Assembly: GCA_037388505.1 (NCBI GenBank)
Contig: JARRKC010000014.1
Span: 8,829-72,828, forward strand
Direction of reading: 5' to 3'
Length of the DNA: 64,000 nucleotides
From: JARRKC01 sp037388505
GTDB lineage: Bacteria > Acidobacteriota > UBA6911 > RPQK01 > JAPXNP01
The notes under the pieces were generated by a model that saw nothing but the letters and a program-made list of their open reading frames with translations, searched no databases and was not told the DNA's origin. Made by a program: the position numbers and the translations under genes. The first letter of the stretch is position 1. The number at the start of each line of letters is the position of its first letter. Positions 7,934-16,449 of the stretch are shown here, piece after piece.

Positions 7934-9274
7934 TCACTCGGACTTGCTCTCGTCACCTTTCAGAACGATGTCCGCCGTCTTGAACTGCAGCTTCTCGAAG
8001 TCTTCCCTGCTGATCCGACCACCTCGTCCGCTCTCCTCGCACACAGCGTACGCGTCGTCCCCCGAACGCCAGTAACGGTAGTGCTGCTCGCTGCCGTCAG
8101 AAAGCTTCACTCCGAGCTCAAAATCCGCCCGGTCGGACTTCGGTACTTCCTTCAGGATATCAACAAACTTCATGTCAGCCAGCGGATACCAGAACTTATA
8201 GGAAAGAGCCTCCTTCCCTTTGAACTCGTCCGGGCTCTCAAAGATCCACTTGTAGTCCTCGTGTTTCAGACTGAGTGTCTCCTTGCCGCGCACAATCTTC
8301 AAGCTCGCGATCTGATCCTGCTTGACGTCGAGCACCGAGCGATCCCGGAACTTCGAGACAGCCGCCGTGAGATCGTCGTAGACCTCTTTCTTCAACGTGA
8401 AGACGGGCGCTTTCTGGGGATTTCGTGCGAAGTAGCCGTCCCCGTCCTTCCCTTCCCTGGAGCCGAGCTGCAGTTCGGTCCAGGAGTCTTTTCCCTCCTC
8501 GCGCACCCGTACGACCACGCCCGGTTTGGCCAGACCGTACTTCTCCAAAGACTCCGGTTTCTCTTCAACGAAGCGATCGGCTTTGGCGAACTGAAGAGCG
8601 GACAGTAAGCTGCTCACCTGCGTTTCGTCGCCCCGATCGGCGATGGGCTGAGTGAGGCGCCACTGGTCATCCTTCTTGAGAAGATGAACCTCGTCCGAAG
8701 GGCGACGGATGTCCACCTCGGTGACCTTGTCCCGGTCGATGCTGACGGCATCCTTGCTGCGCCAGTCGAGCAACGGCTTGTCCGCCGAGGACTCGAGCGA
8801 GGTCGAGGTCAGATACACGGTGGGACCGCCCTCCAACTTGACATAGAGGTTGGTCCCCGAAAAGTCCTTGGAGCCGATCAGCAGGGTCTCCTTCTGGTCG
8901 CCGGCCGTGACGTGGATCTGCATGGCGGGGTCCACCAGGCCGTACTTACCGAGATCATCCTTCTTGATGTCGTCGAACGTTCTTTCGCGATGAGCTTCTG
9001 CGAGCCCTCTCACCAGAGAGTCCACCGTCGTCTTGTCTGCACTCGTCTGGATCGGTGACTCGAGCATCCACGCCTCGTCCTTCTTCACGAGCCGAATCGG
9101 GTCCTTGTCCTTGCGCACGATTTCGACTTGCGAGATCTGGTCTTGTTGGATTCGCAGCAGGCTCTCCTCGAGCTTCTTGGCCTCGTCGCGGGCCTCCTGG
9201 CCTTCGATCTCGTAGAAGTACACGAAGGCCGCCAGACCCGCAAAGACGACGGCCAGGACTGCCAGCTTCTTCAT
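7934..9274 (-). CDS. DUF4340 domain protein, membrane-anchored
   Basis: The 446-residue protein begins with an uncleaved signal-type helix (residues 3-21) followed by a charged, heptad-like stretch (ARDEAKKLEESLLRIQQDQI), so it is anchored in the inner membrane with a large outside domain. The rest has repeated units of the type 'QISQVEIVRKDKDPIRLVKKDEAWMLESPIQ', seen at least three times (near residues 45, 195 and 320), the pattern of DUF4340. It is the last gene of an operon with GldG-like, permease and ATPase genes, 10 bases after gldG. DUF4340 proteins often accompany such loci; the substrate of the system is unknown. Confidence 0.85.
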   Translation of the reverse strand: MKKLAVLAVVFAGLAAFVYFYEIEGQEARDEAKKLEESLLRIQQDQISQVEIVRKDKDPIRLVKKDEAWMLESPIQTSADKTTVDSLVRGLAEAHRERTFDDIKKDDLGKYGLVDPAMQIHVTAGDQKETLLIGSKDFSGTNLYVKLEGGPTVYLTSTSLESSADKPLLDWRSKDAVSIDRDKVTEVDIRRPSDEVHLLKKDDQWRLTQPIADRGDETQVSSLLSALQFAKADRFVEEKPESLEKYGLAKPGVVVRVREEGKDSWTELQLGSREGKDGDGYFARNPQKAPVFTLKKEVYDDLTAAVSKFRDRSVLDVKQDQIASLKIVRGKETLSLKHEDYKWIFESPDEFKGKEALSYKFWYPLADMKFVDILKEVPKSDRADFELGVKLSDGSEQHYRYWRSGDDAYAVCEESGRGGRISREDFEKLQFKTADIVLKGDESKSE

Positions 9275-9284
9275 TGCATCCTCC

Positions 9285-10907
9285 TTAACGTCGTCGGTAC
9301 CAGACTGCCACTCCGAAGATCAGAGTCGCGAATGGGAAGAGAACCACGGCAGCCCAGAAGATCAGCCGTCCCTCGGCACCGGTCAACGTGATGTTGCGGT
9401 TCTCGGGGTTCTTCGGCCGGATCGAGAGAAGGTCCGTGTCCTCGGCAAGCCAGCTGGTGGCATTCAGAAAAAGGTCCGAGTTGATCGCTTCGCCCAGATA
9501 CGCGTTGGAGGCAAAATCCGAATCGCCGAAGACGATGAGTCGCGACTCCTTCTCCGATTTCGCTTGATCGGTCGAAGCCTTGTCATCGGCCGTCTTGGAG
9601 TCGGACTTCGAGACATCGGCAGATGCTTTGTCCCCTCCAGCGTCCGCTGCCTTGTCGGAGGGCGACGCCGGCACCTCTTTGGTGGCGACAACGGCAAGTG
9701 CCAAGGGACCCTTGATGTCCTTTCCCTCGTCGAAGGTGACCTTCTGCTGTTTGATGTTCGATTCGCCCCAGCTCTGGCTGGAAGTTCGTACCAGCGCAGT
9801 GGTCTTGTAGCCGAGCAAGCTGTCCACCGACTTCACGCTTCGAGCGGCCGGGAAGATCGACATCTGTCCGGACAGATCCTTGGTAATGGGATGATCGGCA
9901 TAGTCTGCGGCCAGCGGTGCGCCCGCCCCGAAGCCGAACAGCTGACCCAGTCCGGAAGCATCGACGACGAAGTCCTTGTCGAGGCTCACACCGTACTGAT
10001 CCAGAAACTTGTTCATATCGAACTCGGATTCAGGGTCCACGAGGAGGAAGAACTTGCCGCCCGCAGCCAGATACTGCTGCAACAGATCGACCTCATTCGG
10101 AAAGAAATCCATCTTCGGTCCGGCCGAGATGATCACAGCGGCATCCTGAGGCAGCTTGTTCTGCTGGGCGAGGTTGTACTCCTCCACCTTGTAGTTCTGC
10201 TTCTCGATCTCCGCTTTGACCTGAGAATAACCAGCAGGCTGACTGTCGCTCAGGGACCGCTCCCCGTGCCCGGTCAGAAAGTAGACGGTCTTCTCCTCAT
10301 CACGGGTCACCTTGATGATCGCGTTGGTAACCTTCTCCTCGGTCGGTTCCTCGATCGTCTCCTTCTTCTTGGGGCCAACCACGACGATCTGACCATTGCG
10401 CGTCACGCCGTACTGGGCCACTTGCGAAGGATCCTTCTGCGGATCGACGATCTCATAACTGACTCGCGGACTAGCGTAGTGGTATTCCGAAGCCAGCTGA
10501 CGAAACTGGCCGGATCCCTGCTGATCCTGAAAGAAACCAATCAGCTGAATGTCTTCATTCAAATCGCCGAGGATCTTCTGGGTCTGATCGGAAAGCGCGT
10601 AAAGATGCCCTTCCGTAAGGTCGAATCGCTTGTGATGGCGGAAGTTCAGGAAGTTCACGAGCACCAGAATACCCACAACCAACACCAGGGTCAGAAGTGC
10701 CATTCCGCCCATCCGAGCTGTGCGGCCGCTCAACGACTGCTTGATCTCGGAGAAGTTGGCCACGAGGTAGATGATGATCAGAGCCGCGCCCGCATAGACT
10801 CCGGCCTGGGCTTTCCAGTCCCAGAGGCTGGTCACGGTGTAGTAGAAGAACCCGGCGAAAAGGAGGACCAGACCAATGCCGGACAAGTTATTGATGATCT
10901 TTCGCAT
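9285..10907 (-). CDS. GldG-like ABC-transporter auxiliary protein
   Basis: About 540 residues. Two N-terminal membrane helices (about 5-55), a third near 70-88, a long extracytoplasmic region, and a C-terminal helix before a basic YRRR tail match the GldG/ABC_transp_aux architecture. The outside region has the family features RFDLTEGHLYALSDQTQKIL and VYFLTGHGE. An Asp/Lys/Ala-rich low-complexity insert (KAADAGGDKASADVSK) precedes the last domain. The start at 10907 is preferred over the ATG at 10925 because GGAGG lies 11 bases upstream and it avoids overlap with the permease gene. In Bacteroidetes, GldFG belong to the gliding/type IX secretion context; here no such role is supported. Confidence 0.85.
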   Translation of the reverse strand: MRKIINNLSGIGLVLLFAGFFYYTVTSLWDWKAQAGVYAGAALIIIYLVANFSEIKQSLSGRTARMGGMALLTLVLVVGILVLVNFLNFRHHKRFDLTEGHLYALSDQTQKILGDLNEDIQLIGFFQDQQGSGQFRQLASEYHYASPRVSYEIVDPQKDPSQVAQYGVTRNGQIVVVGPKKKETIEEPTEEKVTNAIIKVTRDEEKTVYFLTGHGERSLSDSQPAGYSQVKAEIEKQNYKVEEYNLAQQNKLPQDAAVIISAGPKMDFFPNEVDLLQQYLAAGGKFFLLVDPESEFDMNKFLDQYGVSLDKDFVVDASGLGQLFGFGAGAPLAADYADHPITKDLSGQMSIFPAARSVKSVDSLLGYKTTALVRTSSQSWGESNIKQQKVTFDEGKDIKGPLALAVVATKEVPASPSDKAADAGGDKASADVSKSDSKTADDKASTDQAKSEKESRLIVFGDSDFASNAYLGEAINSDLFLNATSWLAEDTDLLSIRPKNPENRNITLTGAEGRLIFWAAVVLFPFATLIFGVAVWYRRR

Positions 10908-10912
10908 GGCTG

Positions 10913-11686
10913 TTACTTCCTCCATTTCTCAGATTCCATCGAGAGCGAAGTCAGAAAGAGCCCGAGAACAATGAACGAGAGATAGAACACCACATGCTGG
11001 GTGTCCAGGACTCCCTTGGTGAAGTCCTCGTAGTGGTTTAGCACCGAGAGATATCGGAGAGTCTCGTTCCAGAACGTCGTACCACCCTGGGCCGAGGCAT
11101 CCAGAACCCAGAGAACGATGAAGACGCCGAACGTCCCCGCCGCCGCAACGATCTGATTCTCGGTCAGCGACGAAATGAAGATCCCCACTGCCAGAAGTGC
11201 CCCTCCCAGTAGAAACGCCCCCAGTAGACCCGCCAGATAGGGCGGCACGGGAGGACGAGGGTCACTGTAGGTCAGCAGAAGAAGAACATTGAAAATCGCC
11301 GGGGCCAGCATAACCGCAAGGAAGATCATCGCCGCGGAGAACTTCCCAAGGATCAACTGGAGCCGGGTAATGGGAGACGTGAGAAGGAGTTCGATCGTTC
11401 CCCTTTTGCGCTCTTCGGCCAGAATGCCCATCGTCACCATCGGGAGAAGGAACAGCAGGATCGTGCTCAACACTCCGAAGTAGCTCTGCATGATCAGACT
11501 CGGTACGTCCATGGACATCGCGGACTGGCTGAACTGGCGCATGGCCGACTGCTGGACGTAGAAGCTGAGAATGATCTCGAAGAAGTAGCCCGAGACCCCG
11601 AAGAAGACGGCCAGCAGCACGTACGCAATCGGACTCACGAACAGGGTGTGGAGCTCCTTCTCAATGATTGCCAGGTAGTTCCTCAT
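10913..11686 (-). CDS. ABC-2 type permease, GldF-like
   Basis: The 257-residue integral membrane protein has about six hydrophobic segments and the GldF/NosY-type start (IIEKELHTLFVSPIAYVLLAVFF), then the cytoplasmic EERKRGTIELLLTSPITRLQLILGKF loop that couples ABC-2 permeases to their ATPase. It overlaps the upstream ATPase gene by four bases and is followed closely by the GldG-like gene, so it is the channel subunit of that complex. The transported substrate cannot be read from the sequence. Confidence 0.9.
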   Translation of the reverse strand: MRNYLAIIEKELHTLFVSPIAYVLLAVFFGVSGYFFEIILSFYVQQSAMRQFSQSAMSMDVPSLIMQSYFGVLSTILLFLLPMVTMGILAEERKRGTIELLLTSPITRLQLILGKFSAAMIFLAVMLAPAIFNVLLLLTYSDPRPPVPPYLAGLLGAFLLGGALLAVGIFISSLTENQIVAAAGTFGVFIVLWVLDASAQGGTTFWNETLRYLSVLNHYEDFTKGVLDTQHVVFYLSFIVLGLFLTSLSMESEKWRK

Positions 11687-12630
11687 GCCGTTGCCTCCTC
11701 TTCATCCGTCGTCAACTTCACGAAGACTTCCTCGAGGCTCATGCTCTCGGCTCGGATCTGATAAAGGTCCGCACCCGACTCGAAAACCGCCCGGGAGAGC
11801 AGATGCCGGATCTCCCCGGCCCCATCACTTTCGACAATCAGCCGATGGCGGCCGGATTCGGTCGGTTCCTCGGTGACTCTTCGGACGCCCGAAATCCTCT
11901 CCAGAGCCGGCTTGACCGTGGAGGCTGTCGCGCCGACTTCCACTTCGATACGCTGTCCTCCGCTGAACCGGTTCGACAGATTTCCCGGCGTATCCACAGC
12001 AACGATCCGGCCGTTGTTGATGATGACGACTCGCTCGCAGGTCACGCTGACTTCGGGAAGGATGTGAGTCGACAGGATCACGGTGTGATCGCCGCCCAGG
12101 CTCTTGATGAGTCCTCGAACTTCCACGATCTGCTTCGGATCGAGACCGATCGTCGGCTCATCCAGGATCAGCACTTCCGGATCGTGAATCAGGGCTTGAG
12201 CGAGCCCGACCCGCTGCTTGAATCCCTTTGACAGATGCTTGATCAACCGCTGACCGTGTTCGCTTAGACCGCAACGCTCCTTGACGTACGCGATCCGCCG
12301 CGGTATGTCACCGGAACTCACTCCTTTGATCTTCGCTACGAACCGGAGGTAGCTGTCTACCCTCATTTCGGTGTAGAGCGGCGGGATCTCCGGGAGGTAG
12401 CCCACGCGGCGCTTGGACTCGAGGGGTTTCTCGAACACATCGAATCCGGCTACGATTGCACGGCCTGCGTCGGAGGGGAGGAACCCGGAAAGAATCCGCA
12501 TGGTCGTCGTCTTCCCTGCCCCATTGGGACCCAGGAAGCCCAGGATCTCCCCCTTGTCGACCTCGAAACTGACGTCGTCGACGGCCGTGCGCATTCCGTA
12601 ACGTTTCGTGAGATTCTCGACGCGAATCAT
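11683..12630 (-). CDS. ABC transporter ATP-binding protein, GldA-like
   Basis: This nucleotide-binding subunit powers the adjacent permease. It has Walker A GPNGAGKTTT, the Q-loop near YLPEIPPLY, a variant signature LSKGFKQRVGLA (LSKGF instead of LSGGQ, common in this subfamily), Walker B VLILDEPTIGLDP and the switch histidine in ILSTHILPE. A C-terminal extension of about 90 residues is typical of ABC-2 exporters. The ATG at 12630 is chosen because GGAG sits nine bases upstream; an in-frame TTG at 12636 lies too close to it. It is the first gene of the four-gene operon. Confidence 0.93.
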   Translation of the reverse strand: MIRVENLTKRYGMRTAVDDVSFEVDKGEILGFLGPNGAGKTTTMRILSGFLPSDAGRAIVAGFDVFEKPLESKRRVGYLPEIPPLYTEMRVDSYLRFVAKIKGVSSGDIPRRIAYVKERCGLSEHGQRLIKHLSKGFKQRVGLAQALIHDPEVLILDEPTIGLDPKQIVEVRGLIKSLGGDHTVILSTHILPEVSVTCERVVIINNGRIVAVDTPGNLSNRFSGGQRIEVEVGATASTVKPALERISGVRRVTEEPTESGRHRLIVESDGAGEIRHLLSRAVFESGADLYQIRAESMSLEEVFVKLTTDEEEATA

Positions 12631-12761
12631 CTTCAATTACTCCTGCGCTGTGGCAACTTCATCAAATGTCGCCTCCAAATTCACAACACCAGAAACAACA
12701 AAGCCAGGCTTCCGATCCTAATCGGACTCGACTGCAATCGAACTGAAACATGCGAGTTCGC

Positions 12762-14024
12762 TCAGGTATGAGGCCCGGCATTCAAATCCGGCGCATCCGG
12801 GCCACGTTGTGATGGCCGGCCGAAGCGCCGCTCGACATATTCTTCCAGGATCTGCAGGAAGTCCTCGGCGATCCGAGGTCCCTTGAGGGTCCGAAAATGC
12901 TCGCCATCCACGTAGACAGGCGCCTTGGGGTCCTCCCCCGTCCCTGGCAGGGAGATTCCGACATCAGCGTGCCGAGACTCCCCCGGCCCGTTCACAATGC
13001 AGCCCATGACCGCGACCTTCAATCGTTCGACACCAGGTCGTTCGAATCGCCATCGGGCCATGGACTGGTCAAGCCTCTCATGAATGTGAGAGGCCAACTC
13101 TTGAAAGAAGTTGCTCGTCGTCCTCCCACATCCGGGGCAAGCGCTGACCTGAGGCGCAAAATAGCGAAGGCCGAGCACCTGCAACACCTGCCTGGCGATG
13201 CGCACCTCTTCGCACCGGTCACCACCCGGTTCGGGTGTCAGACTGACACGGATGGTGTCACCGATTCCTTCAGTGAGAAGAATGGAGAGAGCGGCCGCGC
13301 TGGCCACGGTTCCGCGCATTCCCATGCCCGCTTCCGTCAGGCCCAGATGCAGGGGGTAGTCACAGCGCTCGGCCAGCTCGCGATAGACTTCGCAGAGTTC
13401 GGAGACCGAGGAGACCTTGGCACTGAGGATGATGCGGTCGTGTGCCATGCCAATCGACTCGGCGCAGGCGGCGGACTCGAGACAGCTTCGGATCATCGCC
13501 TCCCGTAGAACCGACTCGGCCGTCTTCGGTTGCTCGAGACGGGCGTTTTCGTCCATGAGCCGTCCCAAGAGCTTCTGATCCAGCGAGCCCCAGTTGACTC
13601 CGATGCGCACCGGCTTATCATGCTCGAGCGCGACCTCGATCATCTGGGCGAAGTTCTTGTCCCAGTGCCGTCCCATGCCGACGTTCCCGGGATTGATGCG
13701 ATACTTGTCCAGCGACGCGGCGCAGTCGGGATAACGGGTCAGTAGAAGATGGCCGTTATAGTGAAAATCTCCGACCAGGGGCACGTTGATGCCCTGCCCC
13801 CGCAGGCCGTCCACGACCTCCGGAACGGCAGCCGCCGCTTCCTCGGTGTTGACCGTCATCCGAACGATCTCGGAACCCGCTTCTGCCAGGGCCGCGACCT
13901 GATCGATCGTCGCTTCGACATCGGCCGTGTCCGTATTGGTCATGGACTGCACGACAACCGGGCGGCAGCCACCGATGGGGACACCTCCGACCTGGACTTC
14001 GACTGCGTTCCGTCTGCGCGACAT
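12762..14024 (-). CDS. ispG: 4-hydroxy-3-methylbut-2-en-1-yl diphosphate synthase (flavodoxin)
   Basis: IspG (GcpE) converts MEcPP to HMBPP in the MEP isoprenoid pathway, using a [4Fe-4S] cluster. The 420-residue protein has the TIM-barrel half (PVVVQSMTNTDTADVEAT, then VPLVGDFHYNG and YRINPGNVG). The reductase-like half carries cluster ligands Cys296 and Cys299 (ACPGCGRT), Cys342 (MGCIVNGPGE) and probably Glu349. It is somewhat longer than the E. coli protein (372), with extra sequence at the C-terminus. It stands alone; no other MEP gene is nearby. Confidence 0.97.
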   Translation of the reverse strand: MSRRRNAVEVQVGGVPIGGCRPVVVQSMTNTDTADVEATIDQVAALAEAGSEIVRMTVNTEEAAAAVPEVVDGLRGQGINVPLVGDFHYNGHLLLTRYPDCAASLDKYRINPGNVGMGRHWDKNFAQMIEVALEHDKPVRIGVNWGSLDQKLLGRLMDENARLEQPKTAESVLREAMIRSCLESAACAESIGMAHDRIILSAKVSSVSELCEVYRELAERCDYPLHLGLTEAGMGMRGTVASAAALSILLTEGIGDTIRVSLTPEPGGDRCEEVRIARQVLQVLGLRYFAPQVSACPGCGRTTSNFFQELASHIHERLDQSMARWRFERPGVERLKVAVMGCIVNGPGESRHADVGISLPGTGEDPKAPVYVDGEHFRTLKGPRIAEDFLQILEEYVERRFGRPSQRGPDAPDLNAGPHT

Positions 14025-14170
14025 CGTCCAATTCTACACCAGAGAACGGTGTCAGACGGACCGGCTCCGGCTCCTCCAACTGGTTGCCGCATCACCGGTT
14101 AGAGGACGCGCCTCTCAGCGTTCCCGGTTGCCACAATCTCGGCAGCCGGACAAGCGTGGACGCTTATCCT

Positions 14171-14202
14171 ACTCGGAACTCGGAACTCGAAACTCGGAAC
14201 AC
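14171..14202. repeat. Heptad repeat, ACTCGGA units
   Basis: Four near-perfect tandem copies of ACTCGGA (reverse complement TCCGAGT) directly abut the 3' end of the minus-strand GerMN gene. This is one of six sites with the same GTTCCGA/TCCGAGT core in this window. No hairpin or T-tract is evident at this copy. Confidence 0.85.
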
Positions 14203-14712
14203 TCAAGGCTGGAGCGCCGTGGCTTCCTGGCCCTCCACCGTAATCCTGACGTGCCGCACGCTGTCGAACTGCAGCAGAGTCTGTTCGACCTGCGCGCGGA
14301 TCGCCTCGACCCGGCACGACCCGGCCACTCCTTCATCGAAGGCTCGGCCGAAGTCGACCCACGCTGTTCCATCCCGTATCTCCAGCCTCCTCACCGCAAC
14401 GTCACGGTTGAGGGACGTGAAATAGCCTTCGCGAAGTTCTTCCGGAGTCGGACCTCTGAGGAGCTGCTCGATGGCCGCCCGGGCCACAGCATCGGTGGCA
14501 ACGACCGAACGCCGAACGGCAAAGACATGACTGCAGTTCAGTTCCTGGGGATCACGCTTCGAGTTCCCGAAGAAGACCTCCAGCTCCACACTCCCGCTCG
14601 TGACGCCGGAGCTCGCGACCTGACCCCGATGAAACCACCAGTAAACAAGCATCGAAGCGATGGCGAGAACCGCGACCAGAGCAACAATCTGCCACGTACG
14701 GCCCGCCTTCAT
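14203..14712 (-). CDS. GerMN-domain membrane-anchored protein
   Basis: About 169 residues: a short basic N-terminus, one transmembrane or signal helix (TWQIVALVAVLAIASMLVYW), then a domain with the GerMN pattern: VELEVFFGNSK, AAIEQLLRGPTPEE, LRREIRDGTAWVDF-like strand, and IRAQVEQTLLQFDSVRHVRITV. GerMN domains occur in spore germination proteins but are widespread in non-sporulating bacteria, where the role is unknown. The start at 14712 is chosen for an AAGGA seven bases upstream; an ATG at 14769 has no such site. It is preceded by ispG downstream and followed upstream by an aminotransferase on the same strand. Confidence 0.75.
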   Translation of the reverse strand: MKAGRTWQIVALVAVLAIASMLVYWWFHRGQVASSGVTSGSVELEVFFGNSKRDPQELNCSHVFAVRRSVVATDAVARAAIEQLLRGPTPEELREGYFTSLNRDVAVRRLEIRDGTAWVDFGRAFDEGVAGSCRVEAIRAQVEQTLLQFDSVRHVRITVEGQEATALQP

Positions 14713-14838
14713 CCGAGATTCCTTTCGACTAGGGCGCCGGCTGGTGCGCCTTCGATTCGTCTTGGTCATCTAGGTGAGTAAGTTCATGGAATCACGGTGC
14801 CGCGGGGGCCCCCAATCGGAAATCGTAAACTGTCCATC

Positions 14839-15999
14839 TCAAATTCGTCGTCTGCTGCTGAAAAACTCCTCCAGCCGGTCCATCCCCAGCTCGAGCTTCT
14901 CCATCGAAGTCGCGTAGCAAAGGCGAATGTACCCCTCGCCCCCGCGGCCGAAGTCGATACCCGGCGTCACAGCGACTCCTGCCTTCTCGAGAATCTCGAA
15001 AGCCAGTTCATAAACATTCTCGGTGAACGGACTGACGTTCAGAAGCAGATAGAACGCGCCCACTGGATGACCCGCTACCCGGAGTCCCGCCCGCCGAGCC
15101 CGGTCGATCAGGAAGCGACGGCGTCGATCGTACTCCAGCCGCATCCGTTCAATGTCCTGTCCGGCATCGGTCAGCGCCGACAGAGCGGCCAACTGTGAGA
15201 AGTCCGGGGCCGAGATGAACAGATTCTGTTGCAGTTTCTGCAGCGTTCGTACCATTCCCTGCGGCACCACCGCGAAACCGAGCCGCCATCCCGTCATGGC
15301 AAAGAGCTTGGAAAAACCGCCGATGATGATGCATTCCGAAGAGACTTCGAGCATCGACGTGGCGCGTCCCTCGTAGGTCAGACCGTGGTAGATCTCATCG
15401 GAGACAATACTCAGGCGACCCTCTGCCAGTTCCGTCAGACGGCCCAGGTTCTCCTCTGCTGCCAGAGTCCCCGTCGGATTGGAGGGTGAGTTCAGGATCA
15501 GAGCCCGGGTCCGTTCTGTGATCTTCCCACTCAACCGATCCGGGTCGAATTCGAAGTTTTGCTTCTCCTCCACCCGCACACCGAGGGGCACTCCGTCGAA
15601 CGCCTGGACGAACTTCGGATAGCAGGGATAGCCGGGGTCCGGAACCAGCACTTCGTCTCCGGGGTCCAGCAAGGCGGCGAAGACGAGAAGCATGGCTCCC
15701 GAACTGCCCACCGTGACGACGACCCGCTCCGGAGAGATGTCGACGCCATAGAGCTGAGCGTACCTGGAGGCGATCGCCTCCCGAAGCTCCCAGCGACCCA
15801 GAGAGTGGGTGTAGTGGGTGTGTCCGTCGCGAATTGCCCGGATGCCGGCTTCCCGAATCACGGCGGGAGTCTCAAAGTCCGGTTCGCCGACCTCCAGATG
15901 GATAATCTCCCGCCCTCGGGCTTCCAGCTCCAGGGCCCGCTCCAGCACCTCCATGACTATGAAGGGCCCAATCCGCGCCGCTCGCTTGCTCAACCTCAC
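14839..15999 (-). CDS. Aminotransferase class I/II, aspartate-aminotransferase-like
   Basis: This fold-type I PLP enzyme of 386 residues is probably an aspartate or related amino-acid aminotransferase. It shows EVGEPDFETP near the N-terminus, YTHSLGRWELREAIA, the PNP-region SPSNPTGT (residues 171-178), SDEIYHGLTY, and GGFSKLFAMTGWRLGF with the PLP-binding Lys231. The Arg in WRLGF and the SPSNPTG motif are normal for the family. The substrate is not decided by sequence alone. It is followed upstream, on the same strand, by the small YtxJ-like gene about 30 bases away. Confidence 0.93.
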   Translation of the reverse strand: MRLSKRAARIGPFIVMEVLERALELEARGREIIHLEVGEPDFETPAVIREAGIRAIRDGHTHYTHSLGRWELREAIASRYAQLYGVDISPERVVVTVGSSGAMLLVFAALLDPGDEVLVPDPGYPCYPKFVQAFDGVPLGVRVEEKQNFEFDPDRLSGKITERTRALILNSPSNPTGTLAAEENLGRLTELAEGRLSIVSDEIYHGLTYEGRATSMLEVSSECIIIGGFSKLFAMTGWRLGFAVVPQGMVRTLQKLQQNLFISAPDFSQLAALSALTDAGQDIERMRLEYDRRRRFLIDRARRAGLRVAGHPVGAFYLLLNVSPFTENVYELAFEILEKAGVAVTPGIDFGRGGEGYIRLCYATSMEKLELGMDRLEEFFSSRRRI

Positions 16000-16030
16000 C
16001 GCTCAACCCCTTCGCAACGATTGACAGGCC

Positions 16031-16378
16031 TCACCGGTCCTTGCCCGCCCCGAGGACGGCCTCGCTCAACGTCTTCATGGAGATGTCGAAATGGGATCCG
16101 TGCCAGACCGGGCGACCGAAGCGCAGGAGTAGCGCCTGCGGAGACTGATGACGGACGTCCGTTCTCTCTGCAAGATAGTTCGACACCGGACGACATTCGA
16201 TGACCGGAACGACATAGACCGGTATCGACGGGTTCTCCTCGGCAAACTGCTGCACAATCGCAAGCGCCCGGTTGCTGACAGAGCAGCGGGTGCTGTGCTT
16301 CAAGATCAGTGCAAGGGGCAGCTTCAATGCTCGATCCGCATCGGCCTGATCATGAAGTTCTTCCAGTTGAGCGCTCAC
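16031..16378 (-). CDS. ytxJ: YtxJ-like bacillithiol-system thioredoxin-fold protein
   Basis: The 115-residue protein matches the YtxJ family (formerly DUF2847): LILKHSTRCSVSNRAL with a single conserved cysteine, Cys32, then YVVPVIECRPVSNYLAERTDVRHQSPQALLLRFGRPVWHGSHFDI, where the cis-proline QSPQ loop indicates a monothiol thioredoxin fold. In Firmicutes, YtxJ is proposed to act as a monothiol bacilliredoxin that removes bacillithiol from proteins. Its presence suggests that this organism makes bacillithiol or a related thiol; no bsh gene is in the window. The start codon is GTG. Confidence 0.85.
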   Translation of the reverse strand: MSAQLEELHDQADADRALKLPLALILKHSTRCSVSNRALAIVQQFAEENPSIPVYVVPVIECRPVSNYLAERTDVRHQSPQALLLRFGRPVWHGSHFDISMKTLSEAVLGAGKDR

Positions 16379-16449
16379 CTGATGTTTCCCTCGGCAATCC
16401 CTTTAATACCCGGTCTCCAAAGCCATGTCCATAGGGGTCATGAACACCC

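Noticed and set aside
9564..10985. 473-residue open frame on the plus strand
   Set aside because: It lies antisense to the GldG-like gene and permease start, has no recognisable domain, and arises from GC-rich codon use in the real genes.
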